Shown here in pieces: positions 26,688 through 34,559 of a stretch of DNA of 64,000 nucleotides. The stretch lies in NCBI GenBank assembly GCA_002375985.1, contig DFNH01000011.1, positions 7,328 through 71,327 of the forward strand. Direction: 5' to 3'. The position numbers and the translations under genes are program-made. Below the pieces are notes generated by a model. It made no database searches. It had not been told where the DNA came from and worked only from the letters and a program-made list of their open reading frames with translations. Source of the DNA: Firmicutes bacterium UBA3572 (lineage in GTDB: Bacteria; Bacillota; Desulfotomaculia; Desulfotomaculales; Desulforudaceae). The first letter of the stretch is position 1, and every line of letters starts with the position of its first letter.

Positions 26688-26914
26688 TCACCCGAACTTT
26701 TTAATAAACCTTTTGATGCAAGCTTATTACAGGAAGTTTAAGGCATTATAAAGATTGAGTAAATTTTCGGTTAGATTTTTCAACCTCCCACGGCAAGAAG
26801 TGGAAAGCTCTGGAAAATCATTGGCCGAAATTTCTCCGAACGTTATCCGCAAGGTAAACCTAACACTGGAATTTCCCCATTTGGAGTTGACAGCTACCGG
26901 AAAGAATCCTTGGA

Positions 26915-26944
26915 TTGACAGGCGATGCTGCTTGCGTGTATGCT
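26915..26944 (+). promoter_or_regulatory. Sigma-A-like promoter for the zinc-ribbon gene
   Basis: TTGACA (26915-26920), 18 bases, TATGCT (26939-26944), about 60 bases before the ATG at 27003. A second TTGACA lies at 26887-26892. The remainder of the 26688-27002 spacer shows no gene I can support. Confidence 0.5.
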
Positions 26945-27002
26945 GTTGCTGGTGCCAACCGTATGTTTTGGAGAAAAATTGTATGGATGGAGGTAAGAAA
27001 AG

Positions 27003-27248
27003 ATGAAATGCCCCGTTTGTGCCGTTAACCTGGTTATGACCGAGCGGAAGGGGGTAGAGATCGATTATTGCCCCCAATGTCGCGGCGTTTGGCTGGACAG
27101 GGGGGAGCTCGATAAAATTATTGAGCGTTCATCTCGAGAACTGTTAGAGGAGCACCGTTCGCAAAATCCGGGAGGATACAGTGATTATAAAGATTATAAA
27201 AAGCGCAAGCGCAAATCATTCCTAGGGGAATTTTTCGACTTTGATTAG
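27003..27248 (+). CDS. TFIIB-type zinc-ribbon protein
   Basis: An 81-residue protein with a GGAGG ribosome site at 26989. The N-terminus is a zinc ribbon: KCPVCAVNLVMTER, then IDYCPQCRGVWLDRGELDKI. This is the zf-TFIIB family layout with two CxxC pairs. The second half is charged (YSDYKDYKKRKRKSFLGEFF) and may bind nucleic acid or a protein partner. Its function is unknown. It is monocistronic, with its own promoter just upstream. Confidence 0.85.
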   Translation: MKCPVCAVNLVMTERKGVEIDYCPQCRGVWLDRGELDKIIERSSRELLEEHRSQNPGGYSDYKDYKKRKRKSFLGEFFDFD

Positions 27249-28167
27249 GTACTAAAACAGGGGACATGTCCAGCTTTGCACGGCCTTGAACCAAGCTTCC
27301 CAGGCCGGGGTTGGCGGGGGAAAAGCGGGCCGGGCCCTATGAATGTTCCCTAGAGAGTCGCGGATAGCGAAACGGGTAGTAAGCTTGCGCAAGCTTAGGT
27401 TCGTTTCGGGAATCAGTGAAGCCGGACACCCGGAGATTCTCGGAGTTCGGAATAAGGATCGCCAACAGCGCGTCCCGCACCCGCCGATCCGGGTCGTCTG
27501 CAGGTTTTTCTTTGTCATTTTTACGCGAGTCTGCGCCCGGTTACCATTATGGCCGGGGTGCGGTTTGACCCAATGCTGGAGATATGCCTTGATCGGATGA
27601 GAATTGGCAAGGTAATCTGCCAGGAAGAAGCTTTTCCAGGAAACTTCGGGCTTGACCCTAACAGGTTACGGGTTTAGGCTAAGGAACACTAGGTTCGTAA
27701 GCGCCTTATGCGGGCGCTGGCAGGCTGGATCTAACCAGCAAAGCACCATGTGCACCCGGATGCGGTTCCCCAGGCGGTGGTGCACCCGGCGAAGATCCAG
27801 GGGGTTCTTTTAGGGTGCAGAAGGCGTTTCCAACTGGAGAAGGTGCCCACAGCCCAAGGGTGCGCCGTTCAGGGGGAGGGTGTCGTCCGAGGTTCGCAGC
27901 ATGCACCTTCTGTCCAGTCCCCCTTTGGCCTTGATCCATTTTATTCTGGTCGCTTCGGGGCTGGTCCTTATTCTCCGACCGGAGGCAGGAGCCTTACGTG
28001 AAATGGGCGATGAGATTGCAGGCTGCCTTGGTACGAGCCCCGTTGAGCTCAATTGCCCATGAGAGTGATGGCCACCCGCTCTTTGGCGTCACCACAGGTT
28101 CTCTTCCGAAACGCATCCGAATCAATAATTAAGAGCCGATTGCGACGAATGGAGCGTGAGCCGTGGC
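27249..28167. other. Spacer of about 0.9 kb with no recognisable gene
   Basis: Several short frames exist on both strands, none with a ribosome site or a family pattern that I recognise. The region contains a long palindrome (27368-27408) and a GGGGACATGTCC motif near 27262, reminiscent of the GGGGACAGGTCCCC at 2048-2061. It may be the debris of decayed genes, or it may hold the promoter and leader of the bicarbonate-transporter cluster that starts at its right edge. Confidence 0.4.
27368..27408. repeat. Long palindrome
   Basis: TAAGCTTGCGCAAGCTTA (27380-27397) is a perfect 18-bp palindrome. Flanking CGAAAC (27368-27373) and GTTTCG (27403-27408) extend it as outer arms across short mismatched segments. 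There is no T-run on either side, so a cruciform, a dimeric-protein site or a remnant of an element end is more likely than a terminator. Confidence 0.55.
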
Positions 28168-29175
28168 ATGGCGGGTATGTTCGAGATAGCCGTGGTCAAC
28201 TTGTCGTCACCCATCGTGTTGTTTTTCGGTCTGGGTCTGCTTATTGCCCTGGCAAGGGCGAAGGTGGAGTTTCCCAGCGCCGTCAGCGATTCTATCACTG
28301 TCTACCTGTTGATCGCAATCGGCTTCAAAGGCGGCGTGGCGATCGCCGAAGCCGGCCTGAATGCCGGCGTGATTTTAACCGTCGCCGGTGCCATTTTCAT
28401 AGGGGCCGTTATTCCGATCTATTCCTTTTACATCCTCTGGCGAATCGGCAAAATGAGGATCGACGATGCGGCAGCCATCGCTGGTCATTACGGCTCGATC
28501 AGCGTGGTGACCTTCTTGGCGGCCACGGCGTTCCTAGCCAGCATAGCCGTAAGTTACGAAGGTTTTGTGTACGGTTTGCCTGCCATCATGGAAGTGCCGG
28601 GCGTCATCGCGGCCCTGATTTTGGTTTCGTGGGTCAAGGAGAAGAGCCGGAACGATGCGGCTGGGGCGGCGGGCGTCTCCCTGGGCCAGGCAGCCAAACG
28701 GGTGATGCTGAGTAAGAGCATCGTCTTGTTGCTCGGCGGGCTGGCGGTGGGTTACGTTGCCGGGCCGCGGGGAATGGCTAGCGTGGAGTTCTTTTATCAG
28801 GACCTTTTCTTGGGCGTGTTAAGCCTCTTCATGTTGGAGATGGGCACTATCGCGGGCGGCAAACTAGCCGACCTGCGGAAAGCGGGGTGGTTCCTCGTGT
28901 TCTTCGGCATCATGATGCCCCCCGTAAACGCCTTGTTGGGCATAGCGGTCGGGATTTTGAGTGGCCTGAGTGTAGGAGGGACAACCCTGTTGGGAGTATT
29001 GGCCGCCAGTTGCTCCTACATCGTTGCCCCGGCGGCGATGCGGCTAGCCCTGCCAAAGGCGAGCCCGGCTCTGTACCTGGGCGCGTCACTGGGGGTCACG
29101 CTGCCGTTTAACCTTCTGGTGGGAATTCCCATCTACTACTATTTGGCAGAGTACTTTGTGGGGATGGTCAGATGA
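28168..29175 (+). CDS. sbtA: SbtA-type sodium-dependent bicarbonate transporter
   Basis: A membrane protein of about 335 residues with roughly ten hydrophobic helices in two halves, separated by a hydrophilic loop (VKEKSRNDAAGAAGVSLGQA). Family features are SSPIVLFFGLGLLIALARAK at the start, VYLLIAIGFKGG, AGHYGSISVVTFLAA and, late in the protein, a second GTTLLGVLAASCSYIVAPAA repeat. SbtA proteins import HCO3- with Na+. The ATG at 28168 is chosen because GGAG at 28151 is too close to the GTG at 28156; the ATG at 28177 is another option. The partner sbtB follows 69 bases later, which supports the assignment strongly. Confidence 0.88.
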   Translation: MAGMFEIAVVNLSSPIVLFFGLGLLIALARAKVEFPSAVSDSITVYLLIAIGFKGGVAIAEAGLNAGVILTVAGAIFIGAVIPIYSFYILWRIGKMRIDDAAAIAGHYGSISVVTFLAATAFLASIAVSYEGFVYGLPAIMEVPGVIAALILVSWVKEKSRNDAAGAAGVSLGQAAKRVMLSKSIVLLLGGLAVGYVAGPRGMASVEFFYQDLFLGVLSLFMLEMGTIAGGKLADLRKAGWFLVFFGIMMPPVNALLGIAVGILSGLSVGGTTLLGVLAASCSYIVAPAAMRLALPKASPALYLGASLGVTLPFNLLVGIPIYYYLAEYFVGMVR

Positions 29176-29182
29176 TGTTGAA

Positions 29183-29213
29183 GCCGTGCCGGACCCGGTG
29201 GGTCCGGCACGGC
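29183..29213 (+). promoter_or_regulatory. Strong hairpin between sbtA and sbtB
   Basis: A perfect 14-bp stem, GCCGTGCCGGACCC (29183-29196) with GGGTCCGGCACGGC (29200-29213), has a 3-base loop and no T-run. It probably stabilises or processes the mRNA, or partly attenuates it, so that sbtA and sbtB are made in unequal amounts. Confidence 0.55.
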
Positions 29214-29244
29214 GGACTGGGCCCGTCGTAGAGGGGGTGAGCAG

Positions 29245-29562
29245 GTGCAGCTATTCAACAAAAAGCGGATCAGCATCATAGTTGAGGGTGCATATCGGGA
29301 TGCGGTGCTTGAACTGGTTGAGAATTCGGGAGCCAGCGGGTTCACGGTCTATACGGGCATCTACGGAAAGGGGCGACACGGAATCAAGGAGAACCGTGGT
29401 GGGTTTGGCGGTTTCTCGTGTAACGTGGAGATTGTTACCATTACGAGTCCCGGGGTGGCAGACCGCATTCTGCAGGGGTTGCAGCAGATGATGGAGGAGG
29501 GCATCATGTTGGTGGTGCACGTGGCGGACGTGCAGGTGGTCAGGGACCACCACTTCTCCTGA
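29245..29562 (+). CDS. sbtB: SbtB-like PII-family signalling protein
   Basis: A 105-residue PII-fold protein with a GTG at 29245 behind GAGGGGG. The ferredoxin-like core (KKRISIIVEGAYRDAVLELV, then NVEIVTITSPGVADRILQGL) fits the PII superfamily. The long Gly-rich loop at residues about 38-58 (YGKGRHGIKENRGGFGGF) takes the place of the PII T-loop. Pairing with sbtA marks it as SbtB, which binds adenine nucleotides and gates the transporter. The chain ends VVRDHHFS and lacks the C-terminal cysteine motif of cyanobacterial SbtB. Confidence 0.85.
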   Translation: MQLFNKKRISIIVEGAYRDAVLELVENSGASGFTVYTGIYGKGRHGIKENRGGFGGFSCNVEIVTITSPGVADRILQGLQQMMEEGIMLVVHVADVQVVRDHHFS

Positions 29563-29646
29563 GACTGGGCGGGCCAGGATGACGGTAGAGAAAGGGTGCC
29601 CGATTCTAGGGGTGTCCTCTGAGGAGAAATGTGGGGAGGGATAGCG

Positions 29647-30258
29647 ATGACAGCGAGCGAGTACCGGGTGCTGCCCGGGCCTGAAGGCTACCTGCCGCCG
29701 GCGGCGGCGTGTATGGGGGTAATGCTGCCGGAGCCGGGAGAGGCCCTGGTGGAAGGCAAGATAGTTCCGGAGGAAGACGCGTTGCAGAAGATCGCGGAGA
29801 AGTTGCTGGCGGCACGGAACCCGGTATTTTTCCCGGGGCCGCTGGTGCTGTGGGCGTGGAGAGAAGGAGTAGCGGAGAAGGCAAAAGCGGTAGTGGAGCT
29901 GGTAGAGGCGGCAGGGGCACGGATCATTCCCATGCCGGATTACCGGCCGAAGTACCCGATGATTAACCCGGCGGTGGAGATCAACCCAAATCACCCCAAC
30001 CTGACGATCTGGCACAACCGGATCGACGTGGGCGTGTTCGTAGGGGTGCATTGCCACTACGCTAACGTGGCGCTGAAGATCATCCGGGGGGGCACCGACT
30101 GTTACACCATCGCTCTGTGTGGCGAGATGGGGCACGAGGATGCCATGATTACCCTGCGGGATGTTGATGCGGCAAAACTTAGACGGTTAACGGAAGTGGT
30201 GAAAACACGCGCGCAAGCAAGGCCCGCGCGGGCAGCGGGAGCACACGAAAGACGGTAG
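29647..30258 (+). CDS. CdhB-like protein (CO dehydrogenase epsilon-subunit fold)
   Basis: A 203-residue protein with GGGAGGG at 29634 and an ATG at 29647. Residues about 40-175 resemble the epsilon (CdhB) subunit of archaeal acetyl-CoA decarbonylase/synthase: a helix KIAEKLLAARNPVFFPGPLV, then a proline-rich loop and NRIDVGVFVGVHCHYANVAL followed by a GEMGHEDAMITLRDVD C-terminus. This fold (DHS-like Rossmann) is also related to the middle domain of thiamine enzymes. No catalytic CO dehydrogenase subunits are nearby. The position just before porA suggests an accessory or FAD/nucleotide-binding subunit for the oxidoreductase. The call rests on pattern similarity by eye. Confidence 0.6.
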   Translation: MTASEYRVLPGPEGYLPPAAACMGVMLPEPGEALVEGKIVPEEDALQKIAEKLLAARNPVFFPGPLVLWAWREGVAEKAKAVVELVEAAGARIIPMPDYRPKYPMINPAVEINPNHPNLTIWHNRIDVGVFVGVHCHYANVALKIIRGGTDCYTIALCGEMGHEDAMITLRDVDAAKLRRLTEVVKTRAQARPARAAGAHERR

Positions 30259-30299
30259 AAAACAAAAAGGGCGGCGCAAATTTGGGAGGTGGTGAGGAC

Positions 30300-31442
30300 G
30301 TGGTTAACCAGCGGGTGGTGACGCCAGAGCATTTGTTTTTTGAGGCGCAGCGGGAAAAGCAGTTCATTACAGGCAGCGAGGCGGTCAGGGAAGCAATCAG
30401 GCGGGCGAATGTCGACTTGGCGGTTTCCTATCCGATCACACCGCAGTCGGAGAGTATGCACCTGGTGGGGGATATTTACGCGGAAGGGTACCTTAAAGAG
30501 TATTTTCGAGGAGAGAGCGAACTCGCGGTGATGGCCGAGGTCGCGGGTGCTTCCATGGGGGGCGTGCGGGTGTTCACGGCCACCGGGGGACCGGGGACCT
30601 TACGCGCCTTTGAGATGTTTCCGGCCTGGGCGGGGGCACGGCTGCCCATCGTCTGTGCTTTTTTGACGCGGGGGGTAAATTCCCCTCTATCTATTCAGCC
30701 GGATACCATCGAGATGGCGTTCATGCTGGACACAGGGATACTGATGTTCCATGCGGAAAGCGCGCAGGACCTGTACGACATGATCCTGAAGGCGTTCGTG
30801 ATCGCGGAGCGACCGGACGTACACCTTCCGGTGGGGGTGTTTGCGGACGGGTTTTTCGTTACCCATACGCGGGAGCAGGTAGCGGTAGCACCGGCGGATC
30901 TGAAGCTGCCACCCTATGACCCCTATGCTGCGCCGGTGCCGGCGATGGACATGGAAAGCGCCCCGGTGCGGCAGATGCGGGATCCCTTCGTGATGAAGAG
31001 CAACTTCATCAGCTACGCCGCCCACGCCTCCTGGCAACAGGAGATCTTGGCGGCGCAGGAGCGGGCGCGGAAGTATGTGCACAGGTATCTGGAGGGGCTG
31101 GTGGAGGTGGAACATCCGGAGGCTGCGGTGTTGGTAATGGCCTCCGGGACGATGGTGTCGCAGAGCAGGGAGGCTGTGGCCGTGGCTCGCCAGCAGGGAC
31201 TGGACATCGGGCTGGTGAAGATAAAGAGCCTGCGTCCGTTTCCGCGGGAAGAGATCAAGACGCTGGCGCGGCAGGCCCGGACGATAATTGTGCCCGAGTA
31301 CAACCGGGTAGGGTGGTTATGCCGGGAGATCAAGGCGGCGGTGGAGGACACCACGAAAGTGGTCGGTGGCCCCCGGGTGTTCGGCGGGATGACGATGCCC
31401 CCCGAGGTTGTTCTGGACCAGATCAGGAGGTGTTGTGCGTGA
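30300..31442 (+). CDS. porA: 2-oxoacid:ferredoxin oxidoreductase alpha subunit, set 1
   Basis: A 380-residue alpha subunit of the pyruvate/2-oxoacid:ferredoxin oxidoreductase family. The GTG at 30300 follows GGGAGG at 30284. Conserved segments are ITGSEAVREAIRRANVDLAV, YPITPQSESMHLVGDI (pyrimidine-binding domain), the GASMGGVRVFTATGGPGTLR region, and a transketolase-C-like part (VLVMASGTMVSQSREAV, VKIKSLRPFPREEI). The enzyme exchanges CoA, CO2 and electrons: oxidatively it decarboxylates pyruvate, reductively it fixes CO2 on acetyl-CoA. The bicarbonate transporter upstream favours the reductive direction as an inference. The exact 2-oxoacid cannot be fixed. Confidence 0.85.
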   Translation: MVNQRVVTPEHLFFEAQREKQFITGSEAVREAIRRANVDLAVSYPITPQSESMHLVGDIYAEGYLKEYFRGESELAVMAEVAGASMGGVRVFTATGGPGTLRAFEMFPAWAGARLPIVCAFLTRGVNSPLSIQPDTIEMAFMLDTGILMFHAESAQDLYDMILKAFVIAERPDVHLPVGVFADGFFVTHTREQVAVAPADLKLPPYDPYAAPVPAMDMESAPVRQMRDPFVMKSNFISYAAHASWQQEILAAQERARKYVHRYLEGLVEVEHPEAAVLVMASGTMVSQSREAVAVARQQGLDIGLVKIKSLRPFPREEIKTLARQARTIIVPEYNRVGWLCREIKAAVEDTTKVVGGPRVFGGMTMPPEVVLDQIRRCCA

Positions 31443-32302
31443 GCGAGAGTTTGTTCAGGATCTCACCCGGGTTTGAGGAGGTAATGCCGGTTGAGTACAG
31501 GGAGCTAGTGACAAACGGCCCCTGCGGGAGAGAGGTGGGAGTTTCCGACCTGGGCACGTTTAAGGAGCTGATCGAGGAGCACCCGCTGTGTGCCGGTTGT
31601 AACATGGGTCTGGCCCTGCGCTTGATCCTGGCTTCACTGCCTAAGCCGGAAGATACGGTGATCGTGGGGTCAACAGGTTGTAGTTCACTGGCCTTTACCC
31701 AGGTGGCGGTCCACAACATCCACTCCCTGTTCGGCAACCAGAATGCGGTGGCCTCGGGTCTGAAACGGGCACTCCGGTTGCGGTTTCCGGACAAGGTGAA
31801 AGACGTGGTGGTGATTGCAGGCGACGGGGCGACCGTGGACATCGGCCTGGACATGGTGATGCAGTCGTGGTTCCGGCGGGAGCGCATTACCACCATCATG
31901 CTGGACAACGAGGTATACGCCAACACGGGGGGGCAGGAGAGCGGGATGTCCCCGCAAGGGACGGTGCTGAACATGGCCCCTCTGGGAAAAAGGTTTCCTA
32001 AGGTGGCCTTGCCAGAGATCGCGCGCGAGGCCGGCTGTGCGTACGTGGCTACGATCTCCCCGGCCCAGCCGAAGCGGCTAGAGAGGATGGTGCGGCGGGC
32101 CATCCTGACGGCGCGGGAGGTCGGGCCCACCTACGTACAGATTTTCTGTCCCTGTCCAACCAACTTTAAGTTCCGGCCCAACGAAGGGCTTCAAAAGATC
32201 AAGCAGCGCCAGAAAGAAGGGACCTTTCAGGTGCGGGAATACGTTTCGCCGGAGGCCCAGGCGTTTCTGGCCGAACTGGAGGGGGCGGACCATGAGAAAT
32301 AA
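31439..32302 (+). CDS. porB: 2-oxoacid:ferredoxin oxidoreductase beta subunit, set 1
   Basis: A 287-residue TPP-binding subunit. The GTG at 31439 lies in a GTGA overlap with the porA stop and follows AGGAGGTG. It has the cluster-ligand start EEHPLCAGCNMGLALR and VIVGSTGCSSLAFTQ. The thiamine-diphosphate motif begins VVIAGDGATVDIGLDMVMQS and ends NEVYANTGGQESGMSPQG. PTYVQIFCPCPTNFKF near the C-terminus is the usual beta-subunit tail. Only two cysteines of the N-terminal cluster site are close together; others (C86, C209) may complete it as in PorB proteins. It is translationally coupled to porA and porG. Confidence 0.87.
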   Translation: MSESLFRISPGFEEVMPVEYRELVTNGPCGREVGVSDLGTFKELIEEHPLCAGCNMGLALRLILASLPKPEDTVIVGSTGCSSLAFTQVAVHNIHSLFGNQNAVASGLKRALRLRFPDKVKDVVVIAGDGATVDIGLDMVMQSWFRRERITTIMLDNEVYANTGGQESGMSPQGTVLNMAPLGKRFPKVALPEIAREAGCAYVATISPAQPKRLERMVRRAILTAREVGPTYVQIFCPCPTNFKFRPNEGLQKIKQRQKEGTFQVREYVSPEAQAFLAELEGADHEK

Positions 32303-32972
32303 TAGTAAGACGTTCATCCGCATGTCAGGTCTGGGGGGCCAGGGAGTAGTAACGGCTGCCCACATCCTGGGGATGGCCGCTGCGAAGGACGGGTTGGAGA
32401 GCACGGTCAACCCCTTTTTCGGGGCGGAAAAACGGCTGGCGCCGGCCGAAAGCTACGTGCGGATTGCCACGGAGAAGATCTACGAGCGAGGCGAGGTGTT
32501 GTTTCCGAACATCATCTTGATCTTCCACCCACACGTGATCACTCTGGGGAAGTGTTACACCATGCCGTTCTTCGCCGGTTTGCAGCCGGGAGGCATAGTC
32601 ATCATCAACACAGACCGATCGCAGGACCTGCTGCGGGAGGACGACCGGGAGGGACTTGTGCGCCTGGGAGCCCGGGTGTATTGTGTACCGGCCACGCGGG
32701 TGGCCGTCGAGGTGGGGGGAACGGAACTGTCAACGAACATCGCGATGCTGGGAGGGCTATTGGGGGTGCAGAAGCTGGTCTCCCAAGAAGCGGTTAGGGA
32801 AGCGTTGATGGAAAGGTTTGGCGGCAAGAAGTTCGTGGCCTCTGGAACGACGGCGGCGCTGGACGACGTGCTGAAGAGCAAGTTCAGCCGGCTGGCCCAG
32901 TTGGTCGAAAAGAACGTGGCGGTCTTGGCGGCGGCCGGCGGGGCGGTGGAGGAATATCATCCTGGGAAGTAG
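32292..32972 (+). CDS. porG: 2-oxoacid:ferredoxin oxidoreductase gamma subunit
   Basis: A 226-residue gamma subunit, starting at the ATG at 32292 inside the end of porB (11-base overlap). MSGLGGQGVVTAAHILGMAA near residue 11 is the gamma-family nucleotide-like loop, followed by NPFFGAEKRLAPAESYVRI and IILIFHPHVITLG. This subunit binds CoA and helps carry out the CoA-dependent half reaction. It is the only gamma subunit in the block, although two alpha-beta sets are present, so it may be shared. The C-terminal region after about residue 185 is Ala-rich and less conserved. Confidence 0.85.
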   Translation: MRNNSKTFIRMSGLGGQGVVTAAHILGMAAAKDGLESTVNPFFGAEKRLAPAESYVRIATEKIYERGEVLFPNIILIFHPHVITLGKCYTMPFFAGLQPGGIVIINTDRSQDLLREDDREGLVRLGARVYCVPATRVAVEVGGTELSTNIAMLGGLLGVQKLVSQEAVREALMERFGGKKFVASGTTAALDDVLKSKFSRLAQLVEKNVAVLAAAGGAVEEYHPGK

Positions 32973-32989
32973 GAGGGACGACGCAAGCC

Positions 32990-33184
32990 ATGTATGTTGC
33001 CGCGAAAGTCGAAGTGGAGAAGTGTACCGGATGCAAGCTATGTATCCTGTCGTGCCCGGAACCCAACGTGCTGCGGTACTTGCCAGAGACGAAGCAGGTG
33101 GCCGTAAACCAGCAGCGCTGTAAAGGTTGCGGACTCTGTGTGACCGTGTGTTCTAAAGACGCGCTGACGGTCAGCAGCATCTGA
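32990..33184 (+). CDS. porD: Two-cluster ferredoxin-type delta subunit
   Basis: A 64-residue protein with two CxxCxxCxxxC(P) motifs, CTGCKLCILSCPEPN near residue 12 and CKGCGLCVTVCSKDAL near residue 43, each able to bind a [4Fe-4S] cluster. It is the delta subunit of four-subunit oxidoreductases and carries electrons between the beta-subunit cluster and ferredoxin. The second motif ends CS where ferredoxins usually have CP. It follows porG by 17 bases with a ribosome site GGAGGGACG. A 175-base spacer with a small hairpin (33311-33327) then separates it from the second alpha-beta set. Confidence 0.9.
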   Translation: MYVAAKVEVEKCTGCKLCILSCPEPNVLRYLPETKQVAVNQQRCKGCGLCVTVCSKDALTVSSI

Positions 33185-33359
33185 GGCCGCAGGGCCGCAC
33201 CGGTCGCCAGGCCGAGAGGACTTCTGTAGCATCCCGATTGGCCAGTTTCCGGTCGAACGGGGGTGTGAAGGAGTCCGGAGGAAGTCGGAACACCTGGAAC
33301 GAGAGTGCTTGAAAACCCCTGGTTTTCGGGCCGGGGCACAGAGGAGAACAGGAGGGGAA

Positions 33360-34535
33360 ATGGCTAGGCAACAACGAGAGGTCGACCCGGAATACCTTTT
33401 TTTCGAAGCTCCCCGGGAGCAGGTTTTCATAACGGGCAGTGAAGCGGTAGCCGAAGCGGTCAAGCGGGGCAATGTAGACATGGCTGTCGCCTATCCCATC
33501 ACACCGCAGAGTGAAAGTATGCACTTGATCGGAGATTTGTATGCTCAGGGCTACCTGAAAGACTATTACCGGGGCGAGAACGAATTTGCGGTTATGGCCG
33601 CCGTACACGGGGCCTCCCTGGGGGGCGGACGGGTTTTCACTGCCACTTGCGGCCCCGGAACCCTGCGGGCGATGGAGATGTTTCCCGTTTGGGCGGGGTC
33701 AAGACAACCGATCGTCTGTGCTTTTATGTGCCGGGGCGTTTCCCTTCCCCCTTCGATTCAACCGGAGAACATCGAAATGGCCATGCTCCTAGACACCGGC
33801 ATGATGATGTTTCACGCCGAGGATGCCCAGGACTTCTTCGACATGATCCTGAGGGCCTACGCCATCGCGGAGCAACCGGACGTTCACCTACCGGCGGGAG
33901 TTTTCGTAGACGGGTTCTTTGTCACCCACACGCGGAGTGCGGTGATGCTTCCACCGGAGGATATCAAGCTTCCGGCCTATGATCCCCGGCGGGCGCCGGT
34001 CCCGACCTTCGATATGGAGACTCCCCCTATGCGGATCATCCGGGACCCGTTGCTCAACAAGAGCAACTTCATCAGCTATTTGGCCAATGCCAGTTGGCAT
34101 CAGGAGATCATAGCCGCGGCTGAACGGGCGCGCAAGTACATCCGGCGTTACATGGGAGGGCTTCTGGAGGTGGAAGACCCTTTTGCCAAGATCTTCTTAG
34201 CCGCCTCGGGCACCGCGGTTTCGCAGAGCAGGGAAGCGATCAGGGTCTTAAAGGACGAGGGTATTCAGGTGGGGCTGATCAAGATCAAGTCCATTAGGCC
34301 CTTTCCGGCCGAAGAGATCGCGGCCGCTACAGCCCATGCCGAACTGATTGTGGTGCCCGAGTTCAATATGGGCGGGTGGTTGGCCCGGGAGATCAAGGCC
34401 TCGGTGGATAACAACAGGAGGGTGGTGGGCGGTCCCAGGGTGTTCGGGGGCATGACCATGCCGGCGGAGTTGATAGTCAACGAAGTCAAGAATGCTCTCA
34501 GGGACCGCTTTGGAGCGGAACGGACCAATTCCTAG
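33360..34535 (+). CDS. porA2: 2-oxoacid:ferredoxin oxidoreductase alpha subunit, set 2
   Basis: A 391-residue paralogue of the alpha subunit at 30300. The ATG at 33360 follows GGAGGGG. The same order of motifs is seen: ITGSEAVAEAVKRGNVDMAV, YPITPQSESMHLIGDLYAQG, GASLGGGRVFTATCGPGTLR and VKIKSIRPFPAEEI-like SIRPFPAEEIAAATA. Compared with set 1, the TATGGPG loop has become TATCGPG, adding a cysteine near the cofactor region, and the codon style is slightly less GC-biased. It could serve another 2-oxoacid or replace set 1 under other conditions while sharing the gamma and delta subunits. The ancient duplication is clear; the functional split is inference. Confidence 0.83.
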   Translation: MARQQREVDPEYLFFEAPREQVFITGSEAVAEAVKRGNVDMAVAYPITPQSESMHLIGDLYAQGYLKDYYRGENEFAVMAAVHGASLGGGRVFTATCGPGTLRAMEMFPVWAGSRQPIVCAFMCRGVSLPPSIQPENIEMAMLLDTGMMMFHAEDAQDFFDMILRAYAIAEQPDVHLPAGVFVDGFFVTHTRSAVMLPPEDIKLPAYDPRRAPVPTFDMETPPMRIIRDPLLNKSNFISYLANASWHQEIIAAAERARKYIRRYMGGLLEVEDPFAKIFLAASGTAVSQSREAIRVLKDEGIQVGLIKIKSIRPFPAEEIAAATAHAELIVVPEFNMGGWLAREIKASVDNNRRVVGGPRVFGGMTMPAELIVNEVKNALRDRFGAERTNS

Positions 34536-34559
34536 GCTGGAATTCACAGGAGGCGGCCA

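Noticed and set aside
29251..30135. Minus-strand open frame of 294 codons
   Set aside because: It spans the antisense of sbtB and the cdhB-like gene, and is rich in Arg, His and Pro without family pattern.
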